Positions 8,993 to 17,296 of a stretch of DNA of 64,000 nt are shown one piece after another (the stretch's first letter is position 1; every line of letters starts with the position of its first letter). Origin of the DNA: Intestinimonas massiliensis (ex Afouda et al. 2020) (GTDB taxonomy: Bacteria; Bacillota; Clostridia; Oscillospirales; Oscillospiraceae); the NCBI RefSeq assembly GCF_900626285.1, contig NZ_LR131147.1:897610-961609 (forward strand). Direction: 5' to 3'. A program made the translations under genes and the position numbers. Under the pieces are notes generated by a model. The model did no database searches. It worked only from the letters and a program-made list of their open reading frames with translations, and was not told where the DNA came from.

Positions 8993-11722
8993 ATGAAAAA
9001 GAGAATTTCCGGGCGCGCGTTTGTAATCCTGCTAGAGCGGGAGGAAATCCGAATCGCACAGATGAACTTGGGCGCGTCTGCACCCCAGATCCAGGAGACC
9101 ATAGTGCTCCCCACTCCGGAAGGAGCGGTGGAGGACGGCTTTATTCTGCAGGCGGAGCCTCTGCGGGACTGCCTGCGAAGCGCACTGACTGCGCCGGAGC
9201 TGAAGCGGACGCGGAAAGTGGTGTTCAGCCTGTGCTCCACCCAAGTGCTCTCGGTGGTGACAACAATACCGGCTGTGGCGGACCGCCAGGTGGAAAAGCT
9301 GGTAAACGCGAACATGGACATCTATTTTCCCGTGGACGTGAAGGACTATCATCTGGTCTGGACCCCCATAGGCGTGGAAACGGATGAAAACGGGACAGAA
9401 GTCCGAAGCGTCCAGCTCTGGGCGGTCCCCAACGCCCTGCTGGTTCGTTATTATCACCTGGCGAATGAGCTTGGCTTCTCCGTGGAGGCCATAGATTACT
9501 GCGGCAACAGTTTCGTCAGCATGGTGGGAGCCTCTTTTGCAGATGCGGCTTCAGCCAGACAGCCGGTTATGAAGCGGCTTGCCCTACCAAAGCTCTCCAC
9601 AGGAAAAAAGAAAGCTGGGCGGCGGCTGCAGAGCCGGAACCGCAGGGGCAATGAGGCGGAGCGTGTAGAAATCGCGGCCGCAACCGCGGTGCTGGAGCCC
9701 CCCGAACCAGATGGCGGGGATACGATGCTCTACCTGTTGGCCGAGCCGGACTTTCTTCTGATGACCTTCGTGCGGGATGGTCAGGTGAAGCTCCAGCGCA
9801 TGATCCAACAGGGCGGAGCGTTTTCAGAAGAGTTGAGCGAAATTCAGATGGCCATGGAATTTTACGACTCCATGGCGGACAACCGGTACAGAAGCGTACA
9901 AGCGTTCCTCTATGGTTCGCTGGCCAACAACCCCGAATACGTCCAGCAGATGGAGTTCGCCGTGGGGACCTCCATCCAGATTTGGGACGGCCAGCCGGGC
10001 CCGGAGTGGTGCCTGTGCCTGGGCGCGTCCAAAGCGAAGCTGGATTTTGGCGTCCCCGCCATGAACCAGCCCAGAAGCTCTATCATCGCTTCCCAAGCGC
10101 TTCAGTACGGCCTAGTTTTGGGCGGCGGCCTTCTGCTGGCCGGTTCCTTGGTCCTGACCTTCGGATCGCGTGCGGTCTGGGACTCCACCATCAGCGGTCT
10201 GGAAGCAAATCGGGACTCCCTCCAGCTCCAAGCCGCTCAGGGCGCGGGCAACGCACAGCGGTATTACGACTATGAAACCGCCTACAACAATTACAGCAGT
10301 GATTGGGATACCCTCTTCAATTCCCTGCGCACCTATAACGATAACTTGGTGCTCATTCTGGATGAGCTGGAAACACTTCTGCCCTCTACTACCAGCGTCA
10401 CGGAAATCGGGATTGCGGAAGAGGGGCTCGCGCTCCAGCTGGCCTGCCAGAGCAAAGAAGAGGCGGCCTATGTGATTTTGACCCTGCGCTACAACCTGCA
10501 ATATGGCTCGCTGAATTCCGTTTCCGACCTCACCGTGGGGCCCGGCGTGTCCGCCCTCTCTGTGCTTCCCTCGCTTGCGGCACAAACCGGAGCCGGTACA
10601 GCAGACGGTCAGGATCAGGCCAACGCAGACAGTAATTCTGAGGCCGGTACAACTGAAGAAACAACCGAAGCGCCTCCTACGGAAGGAAGCCAGTATGACC
10701 TAGCCTCCCTTCTTGAAATCATGCAGCAGGCCATGCAGGGATCCGGCTCGACAGATTACATGACTATCCTCGCCTATGCGCTGGAAAACGGCCTGATCAC
10801 CGAGGGCGACCTGCGCTCTGCCATTGAGAACCTGACGCCGGAACAGCTGGCTGCGTTGGAGTCTGTTTACGGTGTCAATACGGATACAACCTACACCTTG
10901 GATGAATTGCTGGAGACTGCAACCCTGGCACAGCGGGAGGCCGCTCTGCGGACCATGCTGACAGAGGATCCCATGGCGGTGTATTTGTTCGCGGAAGTCT
11001 TCCAGGAGGATATGCAGCGCCCGGCAGGAACGGAGATCTTGTTTGCCATAATCTATGACGATTTGTGGAGCAATTCGGATACATTTATGAATTTGATGAA
11101 TGGCGACTTAGAAGCTGTTCAGGAGGCCGTCCCAACCATGTTGGACATCCTCACCAAGAATGAAGAAACCGTCTCCGCCACAGAAGAGCTGATTCAGACA
11201 AATCAGAGCCTGTCCGAAAAGCTCGCCTACTACTTGGCATTGGAAATGGGGCTGGATCCCAATCCCTCCACCTCACCGGGCACCGGCGAAGAAACGGGTA
11301 ATACCGGTACAGGCGGTAATACCGGATCCGGCAATGCTGGAAATATCGATGTGGGCCAAATCATTGACGACATTATAAATGGTACGGTGCCAACGGATGA
11401 TGAAGCTCTGAACGATGCGCTCAGTTCGCTTGCTCCTGATCTGGAGGACAGCGGCCTGACCATGGAGGACATTCTCCAGATGATACAGGACAGCCAGGGC
11501 AATGGCGGATCTTCCATCGGCGACATCATCGGGAATATCGGCGGAAACGGCGATATTTTCTCCCCTGATACCGGCGATCCGGGAGCAGGGACGGAGCCTG
11601 CGGATACCCGCACCTATGTGACCGTGACGATTGGATACAATGAGGAACTCCGCCTGGCGGAGCTGGATCGCAGGGGCCTTACCTATGAGGGCAAGATCGG
11701 ACGCTTGGAGGTAGAGGAATGA
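8993..11722 (+). CDS. pilM: PilM-PilN fusion protein, enlarged
   Basis: 909 aa, ATG 8993 after GGAGAACGG. Residues 1 to about 345 look like PilM (actin-like ATPase fold; SVVTTIPAVADRQVEKLVNAN and the Y-F-P-V-D stretch recall PilM's T-I-P and F-P motifs). A membrane segment near 367-390 followed by a coiled coil is PilN-like. Residues of about 540-865 are a low-complexity, Asn/Gly/acid-rich and helical insert. The last residues (YVTVTIGYNEELRLAELDRRG) look like the closing strand of a PilN fold. PilM and PilN normally form the cytoplasmic-to-membrane alignment complex with PilO, encoded next with a 4-base overlap. Family assignment rests on pattern and position. Confidence 0.78.
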   Translation: MKKRISGRAFVILLEREEIRIAQMNLGASAPQIQETIVLPTPEGAVEDGFILQAEPLRDCLRSALTAPELKRTRKVVFSLCSTQVLSVVTTIPAVADRQVEKLVNANMDIYFPVDVKDYHLVWTPIGVETDENGTEVRSVQLWAVPNALLVRYYHLANELGFSVEAIDYCGNSFVSMVGASFADAASARQPVMKRLALPKLSTGKKKAGRRLQSRNRRGNEAERVEIAAATAVLEPPEPDGGDTMLYLLAEPDFLLMTFVRDGQVKLQRMIQQGGAFSEELSEIQMAMEFYDSMADNRYRSVQAFLYGSLANNPEYVQQMEFAVGTSIQIWDGQPGPEWCLCLGASKAKLDFGVPAMNQPRSSIIASQALQYGLVLGGGLLLAGSLVLTFGSRAVWDSTISGLEANRDSLQLQAAQGAGNAQRYYDYETAYNNYSSDWDTLFNSLRTYNDNLVLILDELETLLPSTTSVTEIGIAEEGLALQLACQSKEEAAYVILTLRYNLQYGSLNSVSDLTVGPGVSALSVLPSLAAQTGAGTADGQDQANADSNSEAGTTEETTEAPPTEGSQYDLASLLEIMQQAMQGSGSTDYMTILAYALENGLITEGDLRSAIENLTPEQLAALESVYGVNTDTTYTLDELLETATLAQREAALRTMLTEDPMAVYLFAEVFQEDMQRPAGTEILFAIIYDDLWSNSDTFMNLMNGDLEAVQEAVPTMLDILTKNEETVSATEELIQTNQSLSEKLAYYLALEMGLDPNPSTSPGTGEETGNTGTGGNTGSGNAGNIDVGQIIDDIINGTVPTDDEALNDALSSLAPDLEDSGLTMEDILQMIQDSQGNGGSSIGDIIGNIGGNGDIFSPDTGDPGAGTEPADTRTYVTVTIGYNEELRLAELDRRGLTYEGKIGRLEVEE

Positions 11723-12348
11723 GAACCTTAGTCAAATACTGGAGAGCCGTTCTGGCCATTGTCTTGGTTATGGCGGCGATTCCCGTGTTCTTTATTGGTT
11801 ATCTGTCCGGCCAGGAGAATTTCAATTCTGAGAGCAACTCCCTGAATATGGAGATCCGCACGCTTCAGACCACGATAGCGGAGAATACCCGGTACGCAGA
11901 CGTACAGGATGAGATCGTGGACGCCACTGCCGATATTGAGGCCAGCCGCCGGGCACTGTATCAGCATTTTCCCGTAACTCTGTTGGAAGAGGACCAGATT
12001 ATGTATGTCCTATACCTGGAAAACCTCTTCGGGACGGAAATCAATTTCAGCTTTGGAAGCACAGCTCCCATCGGGATGTTGAGCGATGGGGCTACCTTGG
12101 GAGGTTTAACCCTGACGGTCAATTATGAAACGACCTATCAGGGCTTTAAGGATATGATCGAGTATCTGTCCACGGACTCCCGCATTACATCCATCCAATA
12201 CTGCACACTAAACTATGACGATGCCAGTGACACTGCTACCGGAACCCTGACGCTTTTGCTTTATGTCATGAATTCCGACCTGCTGGACGGGTATCAGCCC
12301 CCGGTTATTACGGAACCGGACACCGGCAAGCCGAACCTGTTTGATTGA
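11719..12348 (+). CDS. pilO: PilO-like pilus alignment protein
   Basis: 209 aa; its ATG overlaps the preceding stop (ATGA). One membrane segment (residues 9-30), a coiled coil (about 35-85), then a ferredoxin-like region with TLGGLTLTVNYETTYQGFKDMI, where PilO proteins have a similar strand-helix pattern. It should pair with the PilN half of the upstream fusion. The C-terminus (PPVITEPDTGKPNLFD) is extended and probably disordered. Confidence 0.78.
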   Translation: MRTLVKYWRAVLAIVLVMAAIPVFFIGYLSGQENFNSESNSLNMEIRTLQTTIAENTRYADVQDEIVDATADIEASRRALYQHFPVTLLEEDQIMYVLYLENLFGTEINFSFGSTAPIGMLSDGATLGGLTLTVNYETTYQGFKDMIEYLSTDSRITSIQYCTLNYDDASDTATGTLTLLLYVMNSDLLDGYQPPVITEPDTGKPNLFD

Positions 12349-12358
12349 GGATATGGCT

Positions 12359-12748
12359 ATGAAACGAGAGAACAAAAAACAGACCGCGGGCTTCTCACTG
12401 ATTGAGGTCGTTGTGGCTATAGCGATCCTTGGGATGGTGACCATTCCATTGGGCGGCGGGCTTGTTCTCTCCCATCGGCTCAATGCCCGGAGTGAACAGA
12501 TGATCCAGGCTAGGCTTGACGTTTCCAATGTGGTGGAGGCCCTCATGGCGGAGGGAATCGCGGCAGAGGAAAGGGAAAACTATACCAGCCGTTTCTCTGG
12601 CGTAACTGTGACAGTAAACGACCCTGAGACAGGTGAAGAAGCCTATCGGGTGACCGTGACCAGCAGGTCCGTGGATACCGTATCTGTGGAGACCTATATC
12701 CGGCCAGCGTCCGCGGGCGCGTCAGGAACTGGAGGCGAGTCGGGATGA
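12359..12748 (+). CDS. minor type IV pilin (PilV/GspI-like)
   Basis: 129 aa from ATG 12359; in-frame ATG 12353 and TTG 12341 exist, but GAGG at 12347-12350 is best spaced for 12359. Prepilin signal: a basic leader ending TAG, then FSLIEVVVAIAILGMVT with Glu+5. The short body (SRFSGVTVTVNDPETGEE) and Gly/Ser-rich tail suit a minor pilin that primes assembly or sits at the tip. It overlaps the pilO tail region and the next gene, so the set is co-translated. Confidence 0.85.
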   Translation: MKRENKKQTAGFSLIEVVVAIAILGMVTIPLGGGLVLSHRLNARSEQMIQARLDVSNVVEALMAEGIAAEERENYTSRFSGVTVTVNDPETGEEAYRVTVTSRSVDTVSVETYIRPASAGASGTGGESG

Positions 12749-13314
12749 AAAAGAATTCGGGCGGATATGTGCTGGTTTACGTCCTCATTGTGATTGTGCT
12801 CCTCTCTCTGCTGGCTCTCGGGGTTTGCTCCATCGCTCTGCGGAACCTTCAGACCCAGCAGGCATCCGTGGAGCAGATGCAGGAACGCTACGAAGTGGAA
12901 GGTAACATGGAGCGCTTTGTGGCAAAGCTGCAGGAACTTCAGGTTGAAGATTCGATTTACTACAGTGCCGAGGACACTGCTCATTCTGAGGCCCGTAGCC
13001 GCTTTTGGACGGAAGTTCGGGGGATGGCTAATGGTATCGTGACGCTTCAGGGAGACGCCCCCGCATGGGAGGTTGATGATTCCTGCAAATTGACTGTGCA
13101 GGCGGTCTTGGGCGATCAAGTCCTGACAGCAGTGCTGGATGTCTCCGTATCCATCAGCATAACCCCGCAATGGATACCGACACCAACTGAGGATAACCCT
13201 GATGACGGCCACTACGAGTATAGCTACTCGATTTCAAGTACCACATATACATATGACTCTTACGACATTTCCACCGGGAGCGCCGCAGGAGACGAAGGAG
13301 GCGAGGCTGCATGA
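12745..13314 (+). CDS. PilX/GspK-like pilus protein
   Basis: 189 aa; start overlaps the previous stop by 4 bases. The N-terminus KKNSGGYVLVYVLIVIVLLS is pilin-like but lacks Glu+5, as is usual for PilX/GspK proteins that cap the tip. A coiled stretch (LQTQQASVEQMQERYEVEGN) follows, then a beta-rich region and a Tyr/Ser/Thr-rich C-terminus. The minor-pilin role is inferred from the N-terminus and from its place between two pilin genes. Confidence 0.75.
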   Translation: MKKNSGGYVLVYVLIVIVLLSLLALGVCSIALRNLQTQQASVEQMQERYEVEGNMERFVAKLQELQVEDSIYYSAEDTAHSEARSRFWTEVRGMANGIVTLQGDAPAWEVDDSCKLTVQAVLGDQVLTAVLDVSVSISITPQWIPTPTEDNPDDGHYEYSYSISSTTYTYDSYDISTGSAAGDEGGEAA

Positions 13315-14333
13315 AGAAGAAAAACGGCGGATTCACTCTCGTGGAACTGCTCGTGACCATGGCCTGCTCCACTCTGATTATGTTTGCCGCCATGACCTTC
13401 CTGCTGGTCTGTATGCGTTTGGATGTCTCGGCGCAGACCACAGCGTCTCAACAAGGAACTGCGCGTATCGTACTCTCGTTGCTGGAAGATGTAACAGGCA
13501 CCGGCCAAGTGGAGCGCGTGGAGACAGTAGGCGATGACTGGATGCTGTTTGGCCAGAGCGGCGGCATCCTTCTGCAGTATTCCGCCAGTAATAACGCATT
13601 TCTCACCGGCGGCGGCGCCGTGCTGATGGACGGGATACAGGGCTCAGACGTGTCTCTGGACGGTTCGAAGCTCCTGACCGTATCCTTCCAAACAAACGAG
13701 GACCGGTATGAGACTTCTGTCTACTGCCGGACCTCCGTGGAAGCGGCAACCTACGGGGGGGAGAATGGCTCTTGGGTGGACGAGGCAAGAGACGAGCAGG
13801 ATCCTTCCTTGGAAGAAACCTATGACGGCCGATATGCACTGCTGGAGATTCTGGCGGCTCAATATGGCAGCGAGGGTGAAATTAAAGGTGCCGAAGGTGG
13901 GCCACGATACTTTTCGGAGTGGTACATCGGCAGTTATGAGAACAATCCGGGCTGGAACAGGGATACGCCTTGGTGCGCCTGCTTCCTGTCTTGGGCGGTG
14001 GATCAGCTTAATTCCGATAATCCTAATACATTAGAGGAAGTGCCCAAGTTTTCCTCTGTGGATGATGGGGTAGAAAATTTCAAAAATGGCACATATGGCG
14101 GGTGGTTAGAAGCGGGTACAACCCCAGTCCCCGGCGACTTTATCTTTTTTGATTGGGATGAGGATGGTGACCCAGAACATGTGGGCGCCGTCTTCTTGGT
14201 GAGAGGCGGAAGAGTTTATACCATTGAGGGAAACAGCGGCGGCAAGGTAGCGGTCCACAGCTATGCTCTGGACGACCCGCAGATCATGGGCTATGGTCAG
14301 CTGAAGTGGAGCACAAATACAGCTGCAGAATGA
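13311..14333 (+). CDS. pilin-CHAP fusion: prepilin-type protein with a cell-wall hydrolase domain
   Basis: 340 aa, start overlapping the previous stop by 4 bases. Residues 1 to about 170 form a minor pilin: leader KKKNGG, then FTLVELLVTMACSTLIMFAA with Glu+5. After an acidic linker, residues of about 190-335 are a CHAP domain (NlpC/P60-like amidase/endopeptidase): PWCACFLSWAVDQ with the likely nucleophile C222, GDFIFFDWDEDGDPEHVG with H290, and IEGNS with E306 or N308 as the third catalytic residue. CHAP enzymes cut peptidoglycan amide bonds. The fusion would place a wall hydrolase in or at the tip of the pilus or pseudopilus. I know of no described example; function is inferred. Confidence 0.9.
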   Translation: MKKKNGGFTLVELLVTMACSTLIMFAAMTFLLVCMRLDVSAQTTASQQGTARIVLSLLEDVTGTGQVERVETVGDDWMLFGQSGGILLQYSASNNAFLTGGGAVLMDGIQGSDVSLDGSKLLTVSFQTNEDRYETSVYCRTSVEAATYGGENGSWVDEARDEQDPSLEETYDGRYALLEILAAQYGSEGEIKGAEGGPRYFSEWYIGSYENNPGWNRDTPWCACFLSWAVDQLNSDNPNTLEEVPKFSSVDDGVENFKNGTYGGWLEAGTTPVPGDFIFFDWDEDGDPEHVGAVFLVRGGRVYTIEGNSGGKVAVHSYALDDPQIMGYGQLKWSTNTAAE

Positions 14334-14395
14334 GGCTGAAATAACAGTGCTTTGAAAGGTGAAGCTATCTCCCGGATTATTATTGAGGAATGCAC

Positions 14396-15004
14396 ATGAG
14401 TGATTTAGAACGGAGAAAGCTGTGGAGACGGGAGCTGTTCTGGACCAAGTGTATCTTGCTCACCATCCACATTACGGTGTGCTTGATATGGATATGGGGG
14501 AGCTGGTCATATGACCTGTTTTACGCACAGCAAATCGAGCCTGGGCCACGTCCGCGGGCACGCTATTATCGTGTGTTTTTTTGGCGAAGCAGATTATTTC
14601 AAATTGCGATGATGCTTCTGTTTTTTCTCCCCCTTCGAAAAAAAGGGCAGAGCATTTGGAGCTATCAAAGTATAGGTATGTCCCTAAAACGTGTATTTTT
14701 ACTGCTGCCCGTAGCTGTTTCAGCTGTTCTCCTTTTTAACGGCAGTATACGAGGACTTGTTGAACCATTGGCACTACATGGTTATCGAGTATCTATCGTA
14801 TTGGGAACTTTTATCATTGCCTTAATCGCGCGAGGCGTGGTTGCGCTTCTTTTTAAGCTGAAGATGTTCCCATACCTTGATTTTCCTATTAGGCTATCCG
14901 GCATATACGCCGTGCTGAGTGCTTTGATTTTGGTAGGGGCGGTTGCCGTTTCGTCATTTTTGGAAGAATTAGCAGAAACGATTCCAAACTTTATCTACCA
15001 TTAA
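14396..15004 (+). CDS. polytopic membrane protein of unknown function
   Basis: 202 aa from ATG 14396 (TTGAGGAA spaced 7 bases; an in-frame ATG at 14390 is too close to it). It has four or five hydrophobic segments (near residues 20-40, 68-82, 100-117, 132-152 and 170-190) and a basic, charged N-terminus. It recalls no family. Codon use is more A/T-rich than its neighbours, hinting at a recent arrival. It follows the pilin-CHAP gene by 62 bases. Confidence 0.7.
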   Translation: MSDLERRKLWRRELFWTKCILLTIHITVCLIWIWGSWSYDLFYAQQIEPGPRPRARYYRVFFWRSRLFQIAMMLLFFLPLRKKGQSIWSYQSIGMSLKRVFLLLPVAVSAVLLFNGSIRGLVEPLALHGYRVSIVLGTFIIALIARGVVALLFKLKMFPYLDFPIRLSGIYAVLSALILVGAVAVSSFLEELAETIPNFIYH

Positions 15005-15033
15005 CCTGCCAAGCGTTGAAGGAGGCTTTGGCC

Positions 15034-15192
15034 ATGACCCGTACAAAAAACAAAGGCCGGATTTCTCGCGGCAAGCCCGGCTTGTTCCGATCTTCCCCCG
15101 GTTTTGCCACGGTGGTTCCCATGCTGATTTTGGCGGCATTCTGCCTGCTGGTGATTGTGGTTTGTCTGGTGCGTGTTGCCGTGTCCCTATAA
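15034..15192 (+). CDS. 52-aa single-pass membrane peptide
   Basis: ATG 15034 with AAGGAGG at 15019-15025, stop TAA 15190-15192. A basic N-terminal half (TRTKNKGRISRGKPG...) is followed by one strongly hydrophobic helix ending at the C-terminus (PMLILAAFCLLVIVVCLV). It could be a small membrane regulator or a helper of the neighbouring pilus machinery; no family is recognisable. The good ribosome-binding site and proper start are the main support. Confidence 0.6.
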   Translation: MTRTKNKGRISRGKPGLFRSSPGFATVVPMLILAAFCLLVIVVCLVRVAVSL

Positions 15193-15241
15193 CGGCAGGC
15201 TTGCCATCCGGCGGATCCGGCGCAGGGGCGGCTTCTGCTTG

Positions 15242-15280
15242 ATCTTTCTTCGGGGCTTTGCCTCGTGAAAGATATCCTTT
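15242..15280 (+). terminator. terminator-like stem-loop
   Basis: Arms ATCTTTC (15242-15248) and GAAAGAT (15267-15273) enclose an inner CGGGGC/GCCTCG stem with a TTT loop. The tail is atccttt. It likely ends the transcript of the 52-aa gene. Together with the repeat that follows, it fills the 258-base gap before the zinc-ribbon gene. Confidence 0.5.
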
Positions 15281-15289
15281 CTCTCTGTT

Positions 15290-15361
15290 GCTGGACGTCT
15301 CTGGGCCAGAGCCCGGAGCGTCCAGCCATGGGCCTCATTTTCACATGGGGCTCATGGCTGG
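15290..15361 (+). repeat. tandem-hairpin intergenic repeat, copy A
   Basis: Two adjoining stem-loops: stem 1 uses 15290-15297 with 15319-15326 plus an inner GGGC/GCCC stem; stem 2 uses 15322-15330 with 15353-15361. The arms of the two stems overlap at 15322-15326, so full forms exclude each other. The 24-base core 15311-15334 recurs at 21187-21210 with one mismatch and with the same two-hairpin layout. Confidence 0.65.
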
Positions 15362-15450
15362 GCGAATCAAATTGATGCTGAAGCGTAAATTGCACGGTTA
15401 GATGTCTGAACTGGCGATAGGAGACAAAATCCGAACTGGAGGTGAGCGTG

Positions 15451-16701
15451 ATGCGGGAGAGTTTGGAGCACTATTGCAGGCGAACAGAGATGGAATATCT
15501 TTTGCGGGAGTGGGACTATGGGCGGAATGGGAGCCTGACGCCGGCCACCGTCAGCTATGGAAGCCATCACAAGGTTTGGTGGCAGTGCCGGAAGGGCCAC
15601 AGCTGGCAGGCGCTGGTAACCACCCGGACGAATAACCACAGCGGCTGCCCGTTTTGCGCGGGCGTCCAGCCTTATCCGGGCGAAACCGATCTTGCGGCCT
15701 GCTATCCAGAGGTGGCGGCACAGTGGCACCCCACGAAGAATGGGACGCTCACACCGGAGCAGGTGCTTCCGGGCAGCCACCGCATGGTCTGGTGGATCTG
15801 TCCGGAGGGCCATGAGTGGAAAGCCGTCATCAAGTCCAGGGTGTCCGGATGCGGCTGTCCTGTCTGCGCAAACCGTGTCAACCAGCCGGGGGAAAACGAC
15901 CTGGCCTCCCTTTACCCGGATGTGGCGGCCCAATGGCACCCCACAAAAAACGGGACATTAACGCCAAAGGACGTGGTAGCCGGTTCTCATCTGCGTGTCT
16001 GGTGGCGCTGTGAGCAGGGACACGAATGGAGAGCCCAGATCTACTCCCGCACCAAGGGCGGCGTTGGGTGCCCGTTCTGCGCGGGACGCAGGGTGGTGGT
16101 TGGCGTAAACGATTTGGAGACTTTGGCGCCGGAGATCGCCGCTCAGTGGAATTATGAGAAAAATGGGCTGCTCGATCCCACGGAGCTCACCCGATACTCC
16201 AACCGCATTGTCTGGTGGCGGTGTGAAAAGGGCCATGAGTGGAAAGCCCCCGTTTCCGCCAGAACCGAGCGCCTGATCGGGTGCCCCTACTGTGCGGGGA
16301 GGCGGGTGCTGGCAGGCTTTAACGACCTGGCGACCGTTCACCCGGAGATTGCGGCCCAGTGGTATCAGCCGCTCAACGGAACCCTCACTCCGCAGATGGT
16401 GACTTCAGGGAGCAAAAAGAAGGTGTGGTGGGAGTGCGCTTACGGACATGTCTGGAAAGCGGTGATCTCATCCCGCACGGGACGCCGAAAATGCGGTTGT
16501 CCCATATGCGCGGGCCGAGTCAAGAGCGCCCACAACATAAACCTCCCGCTGAAACCGGAACCTTTTGGTAGAAATACGGGGGCGGCCAACTGCTCTGTTC
16601 TCGGCCCTGCCGGGCGGGAGAAGCCGCAGACAAATCCTCCCCCGGCGGCCTGTCCACCAAAACGCCGGGCAGGAAATGGACAGGAGACGAAAGTCAATTA
16701 A
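15451..16701 (+). CDS. multi zinc-ribbon repeat protein (DUF4379-like)
   Basis: 416 aa from ATG 15451 (GGAGG spaced 8 bases; a GTG at 15442 is also in frame). It consists of five tandem units of about 65-70 residues, each with ..PEVAAQWHPTKNGTLTP.., then VWW.C..GHEWKA, then GCPFCAG. Each unit offers a paired-cysteine zinc site (C in VWWxC and the CPxC knuckle). This matches the 'probable zinc-ribbon' domain seen in bacterial and phage proteins of unknown role, sometimes near nucleases. The last 60 residues are Pro-rich and not conserved in pattern. No enzymatic domain is visible. Its place in a pilus locus is unexplained. Confidence 0.85.
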   Translation: MRESLEHYCRRTEMEYLLREWDYGRNGSLTPATVSYGSHHKVWWQCRKGHSWQALVTTRTNNHSGCPFCAGVQPYPGETDLAACYPEVAAQWHPTKNGTLTPEQVLPGSHRMVWWICPEGHEWKAVIKSRVSGCGCPVCANRVNQPGENDLASLYPDVAAQWHPTKNGTLTPKDVVAGSHLRVWWRCEQGHEWRAQIYSRTKGGVGCPFCAGRRVVVGVNDLETLAPEIAAQWNYEKNGLLDPTELTRYSNRIVWWRCEKGHEWKAPVSARTERLIGCPYCAGRRVLAGFNDLATVHPEIAAQWYQPLNGTLTPQMVTSGSKKKVWWECAYGHVWKAVISSRTGRRKCGCPICAGRVKSAHNINLPLKPEPFGRNTGAANCSVLGPAGREKPQTNPPPAACPPKRRAGNGQETKVN

Positions 16702-16725
16702 ATCCTTGGGGGCCTGATATCGTCC

Positions 16726-17049
16726 ATGAACCGAAAAAAGCACGATCCTTTTTTGATTTTCCTGATTGTCGTCACTTATCTGTGCAATATTTTTGACCTC
16801 TGGTACACCCTTGTCGCACTGGATTTTGTGCCGGCGGCGCAGGAGGTCAACCCCTTTGTCAATTACCTACTGGGGGAACACACCCTGCTGGTAGTTTTAT
16901 ATAAATACGCCGTACTGCCTCTTGGCCTGTACCTGCTGTACCGGTTCCGGCACAAGCGGATTGCGGTTTTGGGAATTTACCTGTGCGCGCTGTGCTTCAT
17001 CGGTACGGTGGTATATCAGCTTCTGATGATGCCCCTGCACTGGTGGTAG
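16726..17049 (+). CDS. small membrane protein, DUF5658-like
   Basis: 107 aa, ATG 16726. Three hydrophobic segments (about 9-32, 52-72 and 80-101). The pattern YLCNIFDLWYTLVALDF...EVNPF followed by a K in the second helix fits DUF5658 proteins, whose function is unknown. It lies 24 bases after the zinc-ribbon gene and probably shares its transcript. Confidence 0.75.
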   Translation: MNRKKHDPFLIFLIVVTYLCNIFDLWYTLVALDFVPAAQEVNPFVNYLLGEHTLLVVLYKYAVLPLGLYLLYRFRHKRIAVLGIYLCALCFIGTVVYQLLMMPLHWW

Positions 17050-17080
17050 CGCAGCAGAGGAAAGGAGATGAAAGCGCCGC

Positions 17081-17296
17081 ATGACTGTAGATAGTCTCAT
17101 TGATTTATCTCTGTTGGATTTTCTGGCGTACAAGATACGGCGGGTGGTGGAGCGGACGCCGGCTGAAGCGTTTTCCATGAAGAACTGGATGGACGCCATA
17201 CAGTACATAACAGGGAGCTGTCCTCTGCTCCCGCTGGAATTTCGTGAGGAAGCAAAACAAATTCTGCTGGAAAGGCTTGATGTGACATGCAGGTAG
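17081..17296 (+). CDS. hypothetical protein, 71 aa
   Basis: ATG 17081 after AAAGGAGATG. Soluble and predicted helical (SLIDLSLLDFLAYKIRRVVE...), with no motif that I recognise. Its last bases overlap the start of the next gene by 10 bases, so the two are probably translated together. Confidence 0.6.
   Translation: MTVDSLIDLSLLDFLAYKIRRVVERTPAEAFSMKNWMDAIQYITGSCPLLPLEFREEAKQILLERLDVTCR

Noticed and set aside
15451..16701. CRISPR-like or DNA-level tandem repeats in the zinc-ribbon gene.
   Set aside because: The repetition is at protein level with a period near 200 bases and diverged codons; there are no short spacers.
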